Assembly (NCBI RefSeq): GCF_000189635.1
Contig: NW_002476418.1
Span: forward strand, 186,001 to 250,000
Source of the DNA: Tetrahymena thermophila SB210
Taxonomy: Eukaryota > Ciliophora > Oligohymenophorea > Hymenostomatida > Tetrahymenidae
DNA length: 64,000 bases
Direction of reading: 5' to 3'
The notes beneath the pieces are model-generated. The model saw only the letters and a program-made list of their open reading frames with translations. It ran no database searches and had not been told where the DNA came from. Positions within the stretch are counted from its first letter, which is position 1. Each line of letters starts with the position of its first letter. The position numbers were made by a program, and so were the translations under genes. Shown here piece by piece: positions 24,460 through 38,902 of this stretch.

Positions 24460-27400
24460 TCATTGATTTACTTATGATGCATCAATTTCATTTCCATAGA
24501 GCCGCTTTTCTTGATACATATCTTTGAAAAATAGACATGTCCCTGGTATAAATGTAATTAGCAGCCAAACTGGATATAAAATAATTCCTAAGAGAAACAA
24601 GGAAAATAATAGCAAATATTTTTTAAATCCACTATATTACAATCTATTTCCTTTGAAATAAGCATAGATAATCAAAGGCATAAATAAACTAACAATAGCT
24701 ACAATAAATGGATAAAGAGCTAATCCAATCACTGAAAGGAAAATGTACATCATCAATTTCATAACACCCCATAAAAATATACAGAATTTTTCACAGCATT
24801 GAGGCTCTTCTAGACTGTATTTTTAACCTTTTTTTATTTTTATTTCTTTAAATATTTAATTTAATAATTTGAATTTTTTACCTGGACATCCATAACAAAT
24901 GTTCCAAGGAGCAAAGTGAAATTATCCACATTATCTGCGGCAAAGATTGCAAAAAGGTTTGTTGCAAGCAGAACACATTATTTTATTAGAGTCTTTTTTA
25001 TAAAAAAAAATCTATTTTAAGTTTTTTTTAATTGATTTTATTTACATTAGACTCCATCAATTTATTAGAGGATATTTAACTTTGAATTACACATTGGACA
25101 TGTTTGCTTTCCTATTTCTTTTTAAGCGTCTTCCGTTTCTTCTTCTAAAATTGCTTAGTCGCACCTTAAACCTTTTTATAATTTAATCATTAATGTAAAG
25201 ACATATTTAATTTAACTTTACCTTGATGCCAGTTATTGCAGCAGTGAAAACAAACTTCTTAAAAGCATTTTTTACATGTTAATTTTGGATGCTCTTCGTC
25301 TCCTATCATGTAGCCATCACAATCAGCTCTTGTACAATCTTTTTTAATTGGATAATTTTTTAAATATGAATTAAGATAAAATTAAAACTTACATCTGACA
25401 TTAGGATTCATCCTTTTAAATACTATTTTTCTGAGAGCTTTAAATTTGTCAAACATCTCTTGTGAAATGTATGGCTTTAAGTGTTCTGAACGAAGTTTGA
25501 ATCTACAATTTTTGTAGGGACAAAATATTTTCATGACATCATTGTTATAGATTTTATTTTCTATATATTACCTTATGCAGTACATACAAAATTTATGCTC
25601 ACATTTATAGTTTAGAGCAAACAACTAAGTTTCGTGTTAGCATATGGGACAAATATTTTAATTATTAAAACTAAAGCTTTGCTCTCTTTGGTTGATTTGA
25701 AATTCTGCTAATTTTGAAGATTGCTAAGATGGAAGAACTGCTTGAACATAAGCACTTATTGTCTAAGGGTTTTGTTTGTATTCTAAGCTCTTTGATTCTT
25801 TGTTTGCATTAATTTAAGATGAAATCAAACTTTTTTTAGAATTATTAGGCAATTTTGGAGTGACAATAGCATGAATTGGATCTATTGATACTGATATTGA
25901 ACTTAAATCCATCATCTTTGTATTGAAGTTATGATGTTTGCTTATTTCTTTTTTTTTGTGTTAAGCTTGTTTATCGCTACCGATTTATTAATAACTTATT
26001 GGAGCGTTAACTTTTTTATGCTTCTATCCATCTTGTTCTAAGATGATTGATTATTGCTAGTTGTTAGACATATCAAATTAGTTTATGTTTTTATTGCTCT
26101 TTTTAATGCGTATTGTTTTGTCTTTTTGGTTTGGTGAAAACAAAGAAACTTATTAAGAATTTTATTATACTAACTGGATATTAGACGAACTGCATATAGA
26201 TCCATTAATAATTGCGCCTGGAATGTTGTTATCACTAATTATATTGACAGAGTTAGGACAAGTTGAATGATTAACTGCGTTATTGTATGATACATTAGAA
26301 ATAGCTTTAAGAGCTTGATTACTTGCACTAGGCAGATTATTTATTGATGACAAAGTGTTAATTGTATTATTCTTATCATTGCTTGTTCCTTTTAAGTAAT
26401 TTGCCTTTTTGCTAATAAATGAATTAGGCAAATTATTAATACTATGAATATGTGAGTTATTGTTATAAACACTTAATTGACCTGCTGCAGTAGTTGTAGC
26501 CATTGTTGTTTGAATGATATCTTTATAATTGTGTACTTATGTGTTTTTTGCATATGCCTTTTTCTCATCTTCATATGAGTTATTCTCTTAAATGTAATCT
26601 TTCTCATAGCGAGTGCAGTCTTCTTATTCACAAGTAACTTAATTGTCATTCGTAGTAGTCCTGTTATTTAACGTGGTCGCTACTGCAGCTTAAGTGCCAT
26701 TGTTAACCATTCTTTGCATCATTTTCTGCTATATTTCTTGCTATGATGGGTTCGAGTTACTTGTGCTTGTGAAGAGTTGAGAAACTGAGCGGAAAATTTA
26801 AGTTGTTCTGTTTTTAGCAGCCTAAACAACAGAAACTTCATTGTTATTATCCTTCTTTTTAAGCTTTCCTTTAAGCGTTTAATATGAGAGAATACTTTGA
26901 ATGAGTTTTTCTAAGATGACTTCTTTAGAATGCTAATATAAATTTATCTCTTCAATAAGCTAATTAGCTAGTCTAGGATCAATTTGCATTTTACTGGCTC
27001 TACTTAAAACCCATTTCTTTTTAATTTGAGGGTCTTCCAAATAAGGTTGCTAACTGTAAACTCTTTATTTTGTATTTTTATTATCATCATTGTTTGTGTT
27101 GTTATCCAAAAGTACAGTAGACATGCAAATTTTAACACAGCTTTTGCTTTACTTATGTTTTTTGCTTTTCTTATTCTAACTTTATAATTTCTGTTGTACT
27201 TAAATATTTTAAGTATTATTGTTGTTGTTGTTGTTGTTTGGAGAGTTTGAAAGATGGTTAGTAATGCTAGTTGTATCGTCTGATTACTTCTTTTTCAGCT
27301 GTTATTTGTTTTTGTTTGCTAAGTATGACTTTAAATTATCTTGTTAGTCTTCTAAAAAGAACTAATCTCGTTTTAGTTAGTTAAATTGTTGAGGAATAAA

Positions 27401-30400
27401 TAGGATACTTTATGTTATCTATGTGTTATTTATCTGATCGTTTCCGTAAAGTCTAGGAGAAATAGTAAAGTTATTTAGGTTAATAATACCCTTTTGAGGA
27501 GTGTTTCCAAGTTGAGAACCCTAGGGTGTGACTTCTGCAGAAGACAAATGCATCAACTTAACTTTTGATTTAGCATCAATTATTTGGTTATTATTGTTAG
27601 AGGCGCTTTAAAGAGTGTAAAAAGAGCCTCTCTTGCTGTTATTATTGTTGTTATTCTGTTCCAAATTTTTTAAAGAGTTTTGATTGGTATTTACTTTTGA
27701 AGCAGAAGATGAAAATGAGTTTTTATGAGTATAATTAATTATATTGTTTACCTACTAAATCTCGTGTTTAGAATATTGAGAACCAGCAGGAGGTGGAGGC
27801 TCTGGCACTTATTTTTCAATTATAGAATTATTAACATCATTAACCTCGTAAATTTAATCAAATCCTTTAATTTGATGTTGTAAATTAATATCGCTTTAAT
27901 TAACTTTCATGTTTTCATTCTAGTTATTATTTTTGAATAATATCTTCTGATTATCAATAATTTAAGAAACATTTCCAGGATGCTGAATATTAACATTTTG
28001 AATATTAAACTTATATTGGTTACAGTTATTGAATTAAACTTATTGTTGTTACTAAGCAAAGATAATACTTCCTACTTGATTGCCTTGAAAGTATTCATTA
28101 TTAATCTCAACTCCTGCTTAAAACGCATCTTTATTGAAGTTTTGGTAAAGAATTTAATGCTAAGGTTAAAAATTGGCAGTTTTCGATTTTTTTTTAGAGT
28201 TATTTCTGATAGTAACAGGTAAATTGAAATTTTGGTTTTGTTAAATTCCCTAAGATGTTTGTAAAAATTAAGAAGGGTTCTTTTGCATAATTTTATTTCC
28301 TTCTTACATCTACTCCTGCTCGCTAACATAGCTTCCTCTTGAGCTTATTGTATTTGATTTTTTCTTAAATTTTGTTTATTTATTGACCAAGTTTGGGATA
28401 CTTTTATAAAATGGAATATTTCATTGTTATCTAATACTAATTAATTTTTAATTTACTTTGATGGATTTTTATTATTAGCAAAGCTGGTCAAGTGAGAGTC
28501 TTCCTCGTCATCCATTTCTAGTTCAATTTAGTTGTTTCCATCTTCACCAAGACTTGTATTGCTTCTCATTTAATTATTATTACTATTGCTTTTCTGAAAT
28601 TTAAGAGTGCTAAATTGTTAGTAGGAACTTACTCTGCTTTTTGGGGAGATTAGAGACTTCATTTGATCATAGTTTGAGGTATTTACTTAAGTTAAGGAAT
28701 TTATTTTATCAACTGATAGATTGTTTTTACTCCCCATGTTAATCCTTGTTTATTGATATTCAGCTTAATTATACATTTTCATATCATTTTTTTAAGCATC
28801 GAAATCACTTGATTAAAATTAATTTTCAACATCATCTTCAAACAATCTATTTTTATTTATTTTATTTTTGACTCTAGACTAGCTTTCGTCATCGTAGTCT
28901 ACATCATCCTCATCTTGATCCTCTTCACTCACTTCTTATTCTTCTTACTCATTATTCCTAAAATAAATATCATTTTGCCTGTTTCCCATAAAAATAATTT
29001 ATTTATTTTCCTACTCTTCTGTTTCTTCTTCTTCATCTTCTTCTTCCTCTTCCTCTTCCTCTTCATCGTCGTCTTCATCATCTTCCCCTTCTGTTATTTC
29101 ATAGACTTAGTTTCCATTTTAATTTGGATTAATAGTAATATTTTAACCCTGCTAGTATAATTAATATAAGTGTTAGTCATAATAAAGAGGAAAATTTTTT
29201 TCACTGTAAAATCGAATATTTTGAAGTTAATTCTCGTGTTCATCTTCCTCTTAAAAATCGTCACTATTATACTAACTATATAAATTTTAATCTTAAATAG
29301 GCTATAAATTCGACTGTATTTAGCTCTGTTGTAAGTTTTAAAGTGCTTAATTATACTATAAATTTTATTGCATTTATCCATGTTATAAATTTTACTATAT
29401 TTAGCTTTGCTATAAAGTTTATTGCATTTAATTATGCTAAATATTTTACTGTATTTATTTATTTGCAGATTATTTATTCGTTTAACCAATAAATAAATGA
29501 GTCCATTTATTTTATTTATTGATTTGATGATTGTTATTGTTTTCATGCATAAATTATTATTATTGTTATTTAATTTAATCGATTACTTCCTCTTCTTCAT
29601 CATCATCTTCCTCTTCTTCTTCCTCTTCTTCTTCATCTTCTTCTTCTTTTACTTCGTGTTTATCATTGTTCTATTCTAAGTAATATAAGTAATTTTCTTG
29701 AGGATTTTAGAGTCTATTCTAATTATATATGCCTTATTATTATTGATTGGTATTTTTATAAAAAGTTTAAGATTTAGCGAGCGAGTTTTTTTTGTTAGAC
29801 TTTTTTGATTAATTTTGACTAGTAATCAAATTTTTATTTGCTTATAAATTAATTGTATTAAATATTTAGGAATTGTTTTTAGCATTTAGCTTTTTTTCAC
29901 TGTTTTAAGCAGTACTTTGTTAATTTTCTGATTAATTGGCCATCTACCCAGAAGAATTGGAAGAGACAGAAGAAGTGAGAAGATTGACTTCTTTGAACTA
30001 CTACTAACTCTCAAAGTAGTTTGGAATTATAGATTAATACTATGAAAATTAATTTGGTTATTTTAGCTAATATTACTGAAGTGATACATGAGCAGGATTA
30101 ATCTAAAAATTATTGTAGCTGGTTTTTTAATATAAATTGTAATCTTAAGGTTCTGCGTATTTTGTTTATATTTATTGATAAATTTAAGGTGGCATATTTT
30201 ACTACTACTATTATTATACAGACTGATGTTGTTGAATGTGCTTTTATGATTAAAACTATTAAGAAAAAGGAGTCTTCATTCCATTAAATGAGGGTAAAAA
30301 TTACGCCACGCTTTCTTGATGTTCATAATTAAGCAAATAAGATTGTTTTGATTCTAGTGTTTTTTAATCATCTTGTAATTTATCATCTAAAAAGTTATTT

Positions 30401-31278
30401 TTAGATTATTTCTTTTAAGTAGATTTATTTTTAAGGGCTAGTTCTATCATTCCTCCTTGCATATTATTTGAGAAAGCAGGAGCTTGCATTGTTTGATAGT
30501 TTTTATTTTAATTTTTGTTAGAAGGACTCCCTTTTTTAACTGATTTATTGCCTTTTTTAGAAAATAAATCCGCTTCTATCAATTAGTTAGATAAAAAATT
30601 TGGAGTAAGAGGACTTCTATGTATATTAAAATTTTATTTTGCCGTTTATTCTATCTGATAATTTGCTGTGATAGGCTAACTTTTACCTCTTCCAACTTAT
30701 TACATAATTGGAACTCTCTTTGAAGTTCCAGCTGATTCTTCCTGCTTTTTGCTTTTAGAACCTTTTTTTTTCATTTTAACATCACTTTCTTTTACATTTC
30801 CTTTGAATTTACTTTGTTCTTTTGTATGTGATTTTGGAGGAGTTAAATTTACTAAAGGAACACTAGCGGATTAAGAAGTCTAAGACAGCAGCAATGGAGT
30901 CGTAGAAATTTATTTAAATAATTAAGGAGTAGGCGTAGATTCTAGCTTTTATATCTAAATACAAGCACTATTGCTGCTGCTATTTTTATTAATACTATTT
31001 GCATTTGCTAATAAGGCAGGTGATGGAAATTAATGAGCAAATGATGAATTTGTTTGAGGAGTAGCAGTAGTAGAAATTTGGCTGAAAGGTTTTGCTTTCT
31101 TCAAATACAAGTGTGGTAATTCAACACCGATGTACGGCGATTGATTATACTAAGAATTTTATACATTCTGCATCGTTGGCTGCAGATTTGTTTGTAATTG
31201 CTATTGCTGTTGCTAAGGCTATTATTGTTACTGTTGTTATTATATTTGCTGCTACTAACTAAATTGAGCCTACTACAT
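24460..31278 (-). CDS. RING-IBR-RING (RBR) transmembrane protein with giant Q/N-rich N-terminus
   Basis: Exons 31278-28457, 28400-25393, 25338-25222, 25171-25046, 24992-24882 and 24827-24460 give 2183 residues, all phases agreeing. RBR proteins are E3 ubiquitin ligases that pass ubiquitin through a RING2 cysteine. RING1 (about residue 1855): CPIC, then CEHKFCMYCIRQYIENKI, then the pre-IBR block IFCPYKNCRFKLRSEHLKPY. IBR: YCTRADCDGY, CKKCFQEVCFHCCNNWHQG. RING2: TCPMC, then MCSACNKPFCNLC, an HFAPWNICYGCPG tail. Two hydrophobic stretches at the C-terminus (LMMYIFLSVIGLALYPFIVA; LLLFSLFLLGIILYPVWLL) suggest a membrane hairpin. The first ~1800 residues are Gln/Asn/Ser-rich with poly-Glu blocks and a Q-rich repeated NLQQSQIQ-like series around 29290-29450. 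The usual RING2 active Cys appears to be missing. The start Met at 31278 precedes a poly-Gln run. Confidence 0.8.
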
Positions 31279-32241
31279 ATATTAACAAAGGTGCTTTTTA
31301 CACTGGAATTTTATGACAAAAATGAAAAATTAATTTTTGTTATCATAAAAATTATGAAAATAATAAAAGATATATTATTTAATTATACGCCCTTAGAATA
31401 ATACACTATTTTTAATGTTAAATTCTATTCATTTCATTTCTTTTAATTGTTTAATCAATCAATTATTATTTCATTACTAATATCAGTCACTTAAAGTAAA
31501 CAATAAAAAATCATTCATTTATTCATTATTAGTTATTTAGTTAGTTGTTAATCATATTAGAAACAAAAACCCATCTAATCTAATTTAATTCATTCAAATT
31601 TTACAATAAATCAAAAAATATTATTTTATTCTACTATCAAAATACAAAGAAACTACAAAAGTATCAAGAATATATTTCTTATCAATTTTAATCCAAATTA
31701 GTATTATGTACTAAATAAATACCATAGAATACAATAAAATAGTAACTAAACTAATTAGTGAAACATATTTTTTTGAAAAATTTTGCTTAAAAATTATAAT
31801 TTTATTCTATTTTTTTAAAATTTTAGTTTGTTAGCTTTTAAAGTTTTTAATTTAAAATAATTTAAAATTGTGTAAAAATATCAATTTATTTGTTAATAAA
31901 AATACAATTGAATTTATAAACAGATAAAAAAATTAAAATTTAGTCATTAATATTAAAAACTTAAGAAGTATTTTTAAAATTAATGTTTAAATGAAAACTT
32001 TAAATTTTTTATTAAATTTCTTTTTTAATTAATTTTGTTTTCTTTATTAGTTTGCTAAATAAATCAATACTGATGTAATTGATTAAAATTTTATATTTGA
32101 TAACAATAAATTTAATATTAAAATATTTAGAAAGGAAAGATTTGTAAAATAAGCAAAATTTAGATAAAAGAAATTAATTTTTTTGATGAGATAAAGATAT
32201 ATATAATTCGGAATAATAAATAAATAATTAATTTAGTTAAA
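31279..32241. other. Intergenic
   Basis: AT-rich; no gene or RNA recognised. Confidence 0.6.
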
Positions 32242-35200
32242 TCAGACTTAATATTTCTTTTTTGATTTATATTGGAAAGGTAAAGAAATTTTTTATTATG
32301 TATTTTTAAGTTCCTAACTGCTTTCGACTCTGTCTCCTAGAGCTTTTTATTAATTTTCAATGTTTTTTAAGAAAATTTCTAGTTATTCAAGAATTTAGAA
32401 TGAGCATAGCTCAGTATTAATATAAGCATTAAAAACTTCTATCACTTTATCACTATTTTAGATATCCATATTTTTTAAAAAGATTAACTCTAGTTTATCT
32501 AAGAGCTGTTAGTCTTATTTGCTAAAAACAGTATTCAAGGTATTATTTTATTTTTCCAGACTGCTGTTCCTAGCTAATAAATATAACCATTAGATTATTA
32601 TATCTTTGTTTTCATTTCTTTTTATCTTGTAATAAATAAATGAAGATCTTAGCTATTAAACTAATATCTGTTTATCCTATTCTTATAGACTATTTGAGTT
32701 TTTGTGCAAGAATGATTCTACTTATAAGTACATTCTCATTAACGTTTGCAAACAAGGAGTCTAAGTTAGTATTTATTCTCTGTTTTCTTCTTATATTAAT
32801 TCGAATAGCCTCTAGAAATTCTAAAGATTTATATGAGTGTGTTTATCGTTTCTTTTGCACATTTCATTGACATAATAACATCCTTAAATTAATTCTTTTA
32901 AATTTAAATTAATTTTCTTCTGATATTAATTGAAAAGACCATTTATTGTAAGGGAAGCATTTTAAGGAGTGATCAATACTTTTTAGTTATCTGTCTGAGC
33001 TCTAAAGTAATAGAATAATTGCAAATATAAAAATAGGTTTGTAGATTTTTATGGAGGAATAAATGTTTCTGAGTTCATGAACTTAGTTTTTAAGTAATTC
33101 AAAAAATCAATGTCCTAAGGAGTATGTTAAGGTGCTTTGATAAGGTAGAATTGCAATTTCTCGAAAAGTATTTAACTTCTATTAAAAACATCTGATTTTA
33201 TATCATTTATTTCCTCATTAATATCTTAATAGTATTCTTTGTTGAAGTTTTGCGCTATTTAAGGAGGTTCTATCTTTTTTAAAGCCAATCTTTCTAAATC
33301 ATAATTAGCAAAGATCTAAATAAACTTCAGCAAGTATTCATTTTATAAAGCATCTTTCTCAAACTGAATTTATTGTAAGTTAAGAGATTAAAGAGTCTAA
33401 GGTTTAAATTTACTCAAAAATAAGAAAATCCAGTATGTCTAGTCATTAATTTAAGGGAGATACTTATAAGCGTTTTAAGAAATGCCTGAAGTAAATCTTG
33501 AAGGATGGTATTTAGATTTAAAGTAGTACTTCTTTAAGAGCACAGCCATATTTGTATGATTAATCAAGTTTAATTTATTGATAATTTCATTTTCAAGTAA
33601 AAATAGGGTTTTGTAATCAAAATCATCTAAAGAAAAAGCCTTTAATAGGTTGAGAGAATTTTTCAAATTAAGATGTTCCTGCTTGATAATAGACATAATT
33701 CTCTTTTAAATTGAAGAGTGAACTCTAGGATCTCTCATATTTGTAGTGTTAATAAACTACTTAGAAAACATTAATCCTGTAAAATCCATGTAGTTTACAT
33801 TATTAATAATGAAATTGACAATTGTCTGGAAATCGATGCTTTTTGTTTGATTTTCTAGGCATAAACGAGTGAAGAAAAGCACTTCTCCAAATATTTTCTC
33901 TCCATCATTTTATTATTTCTAGCTTAAATAATTACCCTTGGTTTCTATAGTCTTTTCAGTCATTTAGTCACTATTATTTTTTTCACTACCCGAAATCTCC
34001 TGAGTCAAATTACTCTGCTATTTATTAAAAAATTATTATAATCAATTATAAAATTATTCAATTAGCCAAAAAATAAATTAATTTTTTGAAAACATGAATT
34101 TTATAATAAAAAATTACTTAAAATTAATAATTTTTTTTTAAAATATTAAATTTTGTAAAACTTTTCTCTTATCAAATTAATAAAAGTCAAATTAAAAAAT
34201 AACCTGAGAATTGCTTGTTTGGATAATGTGGCTATAGTCAGCTTTAAGTAAGAAGATAGTATAATTTCTTATTAATTCAAAGTAATTCGGATTTTATTAC
34301 AGCTCTTTTCTTATTGAGTTCTAGGTTCTGATAATTTCAAAAATATCATTTGGGTTTGGGAAGTTGTTTGCTATTTGATACTCTATCTATTCGAATATGT
34401 ATTTTTTCTTTTTTTATAGAGTAATTTCGCTACTTTCTTCATAAATGTATTGTTCTAGGAAAAGTTTTAGGTTCTTGTTTTGGCTTGATATTTTTTTGAC
34501 TAATTCGATATTGAAGGGGAAGCAAATTTATTTTGTGTCAATGCTTAAGTCGTCATCACTCTCTGAATTATTTTCTAAATTCTTTTGCTTGTTTATTTTT
34601 AAAATATTTGAAGGAGTGTATTCAGATATGTCTACTATTTTTATGTGGTACTTTTTCAGAAATAGACTGTTAAACGAAATGTAGTTACGAAGAGTCACAC
34701 AAAAAGCGATAGGAAAATTTAATTAGTAAGGGGTTTGCTTAAGAATAACATAGCAAATGTCTTGCAAATGCAAGAATGTTTAAATTTTATTTCTATCCTC
34801 AAGCATCCAGTGAGAGTGATTGGACAGAATAGATTCATACATATAAGAAAATGGTCTTTGATCATTTTTAGGTAAAAATTTAACCAATTTGTCAATAAAA
34901 TCTAGCTCTAAATCCTTAATGAATTTAAATTTAGTTGCGAATCTAATATAGCTGCAAATTCTGTAATGAATTGTTATTTTGATGCTATTTTAATCAATAT
35001 CTTCTATTTCAAGGTCGAATTACTTGTTGCTGCTTTTCGGGTTACTCTCCATTTAACTTATTTATTGCTCTTAATAGCGATTGTAATCTAATTACTCTTG
35101 CTAATCTTGGAAAAGCTATTTGAAGTTTTGTTTGACATAATTATTAATTTCTGTAAACTTTTGCATGTCATATAAAACTGATGTATTCACTAAGATATCC

Positions 35201-36864
35201 ATTATTTAATACAATATTATTTAACTTTAAGTGTAAACTTGATGGATTAAAATATTCTCAATAAAAGTCATAAAGAGAACTTTTGTTTCAGGATTCATTT
35301 CAGTTTGTTAGTTTTTGCTTAATATGTGTACGCATCTTGCAAATCTTTCTGTTGATTGAATGTCTTTAAAAGCTTGAATCTAGAAATGATTGTTATCAGC
35401 ATCTCCCTCTGCTTCAGGAATGTGAAAACATCCACCATACAAATGAAGTGAAGCCTCAACGAGATAATCTTGAATTTTTTGTTTGGTTTTGATTGACTTA
35501 ATTGTTGTACAAATTTTCATTAAATCAAAAAAGCATGGCTTTAAAGAAAGCATATCTAATTGTTAATTTGAGAAAATTCTATTTTACAAAAAATTTTCTA
35601 TCTAATTTTCTAATACAAGATCTTCAGTATAAAACTTGCAAAATATAACTTCTGATGAAATTCTAACGATATCAACTATTTGGCCTATCAACAAGTCGTC
35701 TCCTTTCTATTTTAGCAATTGCTTTAAACATTCTATAGAAAATTTAATTTCTATGTTCTTGACCTAGGAAATAATGTAAATCAAATTTTCAACTGAAATA
35801 TTTTAATACACATCAAGAGACTATTATAAAAGATGAGTTAAATACTCAGTTGTTTGAATGGTAGTTATCCTTCTTAAAAAATTCTAGACAATAACATCGT
35901 CTTTAGCCTCTCCCATTATAGATTGTTCATAGTATTTTAGGATGAGATAAAGTGCATACAAGTTTTGCTCTTCTTCCATTTTTTTTACTAGATAGTTAAA
36001 ATTACTAGCAGCAGAATTTGTAAATTCTATTTCTGCTAACTTTAAAAAATCATCATTTAAGATTTAATATGAAACTTCTTGATTTTACAAGTCTCTTAAA
36101 GTAATATATAATTCAGAATTCTCAAATTAGCTTTTAATTATATTGCTTTCATAGTAGTTAATGTTATTTTCCTCCCATTGATTATCTAGAAGATTCTTGT
36201 AGGTACTAGCTTTTTAGTTTTCTTCTACTGGAGTACTTTCAGCTAGTTCTATATCTTTTTTCAAACTATTTTCCTCTACCTAACTAAAGTTTTCATCCTA
36301 ATTTAAATCGATATCTGGAAATTAGCTTAAAATCCCCTTCATGCTAATGCTTTCTTCGTTTTGCGCCTTTGTTATAAACTGCTTAAGGAATTTTTTATTC
36401 TTTTTAATGCAATCTGAGAATAAACCAAATTCATTTTTTCTAAGCATCTAGTTGAGCTGATTACATAAATATGACTCTATTTTCGCAGTTTAAAAAATGG
36501 GATTGATAGACAAACTAAAAATCTTTAAAATAAGATCATTGCTCTGTTATTTCTGCTCGAAAATAGACTATATAGTTTCTATTATCTTATTTTCTGTATC
36601 TGGTTTTTCATGAATCTTTTGTGCAATATTCTTTGTAATAATCAAAAACAAAGGATTTTCTAAGTACTAAATACTAAATTTTAAGGTCTGTTCGCTCTCC
36701 TACGCATTATTGCTCAAAAATGAAATACTTTTTAAATCCCACTAAATTTCATTCAAAAAACTTTAGCGCTTTTCATACATCCTTCTTTACTAAAGCCCAT
36801 ATCTCCTAAATTGATTAATTAGATTCTTATTACTAAAACCTCTCTTGATTAAATTTGCAAGCAT
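32242..36864 (-). CDS. Large helical protein, probably mitochondrial, function unknown
   Basis: Two exons (36864-34204 and 34017-32242, intron 186 nt) give 1478 residues ending KKKYQV-TGA. I do not recognise a domain. The N-terminus MLANLIKRGFSNKNLINQF then RRYGLQQRRMYEKRQ is basic, hydroxylated and free of acidic residues, as in a mitochondrial presequence (inference). The body is almost entirely helix-prone with recurring ~35-45 residue segments bearing spaced Leu/Ile/Phe/Tyr, for example NFIINNVNYMDFTGLMFSKQ, compatible with helical-repeat RNA-binding or assembly proteins of mitochondria. Acidic linkers (SESDDDLSID) separate blocks. An FAST/RAP-type or heptatricopeptide-like identity is possible but not shown. 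Confidence 0.7.
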
Positions 36865-38902
36865 CGCTTTTAACCCTACAAAAGATATGTTAAATTTTCT
36901 ATTTATTTATTTTTCAAATAAATTATATGCATGTATTGGAGTATTATCACTCAATATTAAAAAAATAAATCTTAATTAATAAAAAAAAAAATTATAACAA
37001 GCTTTTTAATTTTCTCCCAATACTACTATTTAGTAGCTAAAATAAAGTAAATAATTTTAATTAAAAGCAATAAAAAATAATTTATTATTTATTTACTTCT
37101 TTTTTTATCAATAAAAATATTTTTGAAATATATAAATATTATATTAATATGAAATTTATTAATTATTTAGAGTTAATTACATTTTTATTTTAACAATTTT
37201 ATTCATAAATCTAATAATAATTCGTATTAAAAAATTTATTAAAAAAAGTAGTCTGGTATACTATAATTTCTCATATTTTAAGACCAAGTAATAAGATTCT
37301 GAAACAAATAAAATTAGAATGAAACATTTTTTTTGAGCTGGTAACAAAAATAATATGAGCAATTACAGTAAATTTATTAACCATTAAATTGAATAGCTAA
37401 ATTTTACTTATTATGCTATTTAAGGAAAAGCTTTATTTCAGTTTGTATTTTTTTATTATGAGCTTTTATATATCATTAAAACGAAATTAAAGAAAAAACT
37501 AAGATGTTTTTCTTTTTAACTTAATATTTATTTCAAATTATTAGCTTTAACTATTTTATTTCAAAATTTATTTATTTATGTTTTTTATTCCATTATATGC
37601 TTTAAAAACTCTGTTGATTTATTTATTTTCAGAATAAATCAGTTTAAAATAAGCAAGCATAAAAAAGACCTAAAAATTAATTTTGCTATGAAGGTATTCT
37701 TTAATTGAATATAACCAACCTAATAATCATATCTATATAAATTTAAATTAAAATAATAAATATTATATTTTATTAAATATTAGATGCAAAATAAGTAAAG
37801 AAGTTTGAAAAAAATTATAAGTTAAAGATAGAAAACTTAAAAATAAATTGAATTACTTATCTCTATAAAAAAAATTAATTTGAAAACTACTCTGTCTTGT
37901 AATTAGAATCACTCTAAATGTTTATTTTCTGAACTTAATTAAATTATTTTTATATTAAAAAATTAATGCTTATTTATTTAAAATGTATGATTACTATTAT
38001 TAATTCATATATGAAAATAAAATTTTATGATCAAAATAAATATTTATATTTTTTTAAATATTTGTGAATCTATTTTGATTTTATATTTATGTTCATAAAG
38101 TTTTTTTTAATCTAAATCAGATTGAAATATAAAAATTTTTTTATTAATTAAAAGAGGGATTGATTTAATTTTGGTATGTATGCATAATAACAATAATAAT
38201 AATATTCTAAGATATTGTAAAACTCCACAAATAATCATTCATAAATATAAAATTAAAATAATTTTTTTTTTAAATTTATTAATTGGTAATTATTTACAAA
38301 ATTGATTTTATCTTCATATTAAAAGCCTTAATTAATTAAATAAATATATTTTTTAAAAATACTGTCAGAGCTTTATTTAAAAATTCAAGTGAAATAATTT
38401 ATCATTCATTTAGGAAAATAGTTAGGGCTAAAATTTCACAGAAAAAAAAGGTTAATTAAACTTTCTCTTAAGAAGATATTAAAATTATTTATGATTCTTT
38501 TTCTTTTAATTTTTAAAATGCAAGCAAAAATTAATTTTGCTTTGTAAGGAAACCTAAGATAAATACTTAGGATAATTTTTATTTTATTTTAATTGAATAT
38601 TTATTTTAAATAAGATAGATGCAATGCAATCAATCAATAAATCAATTATTTGTATTATCATAAATACATTTTTAGAGAGATTACATATAACTCATGCATT
38701 TTACAAATAAATATATAGATAGAATGTTAGTGATTGGTTGAATTTAAATTTTTAATTTATGGAGAGTTATTAGTGAGGTATTTGGATGAAGTTAATTGTT
38801 TAAATAAAGTCAATATAAATATCTTCTTTACACATTAAAATATATTAATATTTATACTGTTAGAATTAAAAATTTATTTTTATATATTAAGTTAATTCAT
38901 AA
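36865..38902. other. Intergenic
   Basis: Two kilobases of AT-rich DNA with no coding signal. It includes an isolated T8-GAGCTGGT motif at 37327-37342 that recurs at 60312-60328. Confidence 0.55.

Noticed and set aside
28915-29679. Plus-strand frames rich in Phe/Leu
   Set aside because: They are the complement of poly-Glu and Gln-rich coding sequence of the RBR gene on the minus strand.
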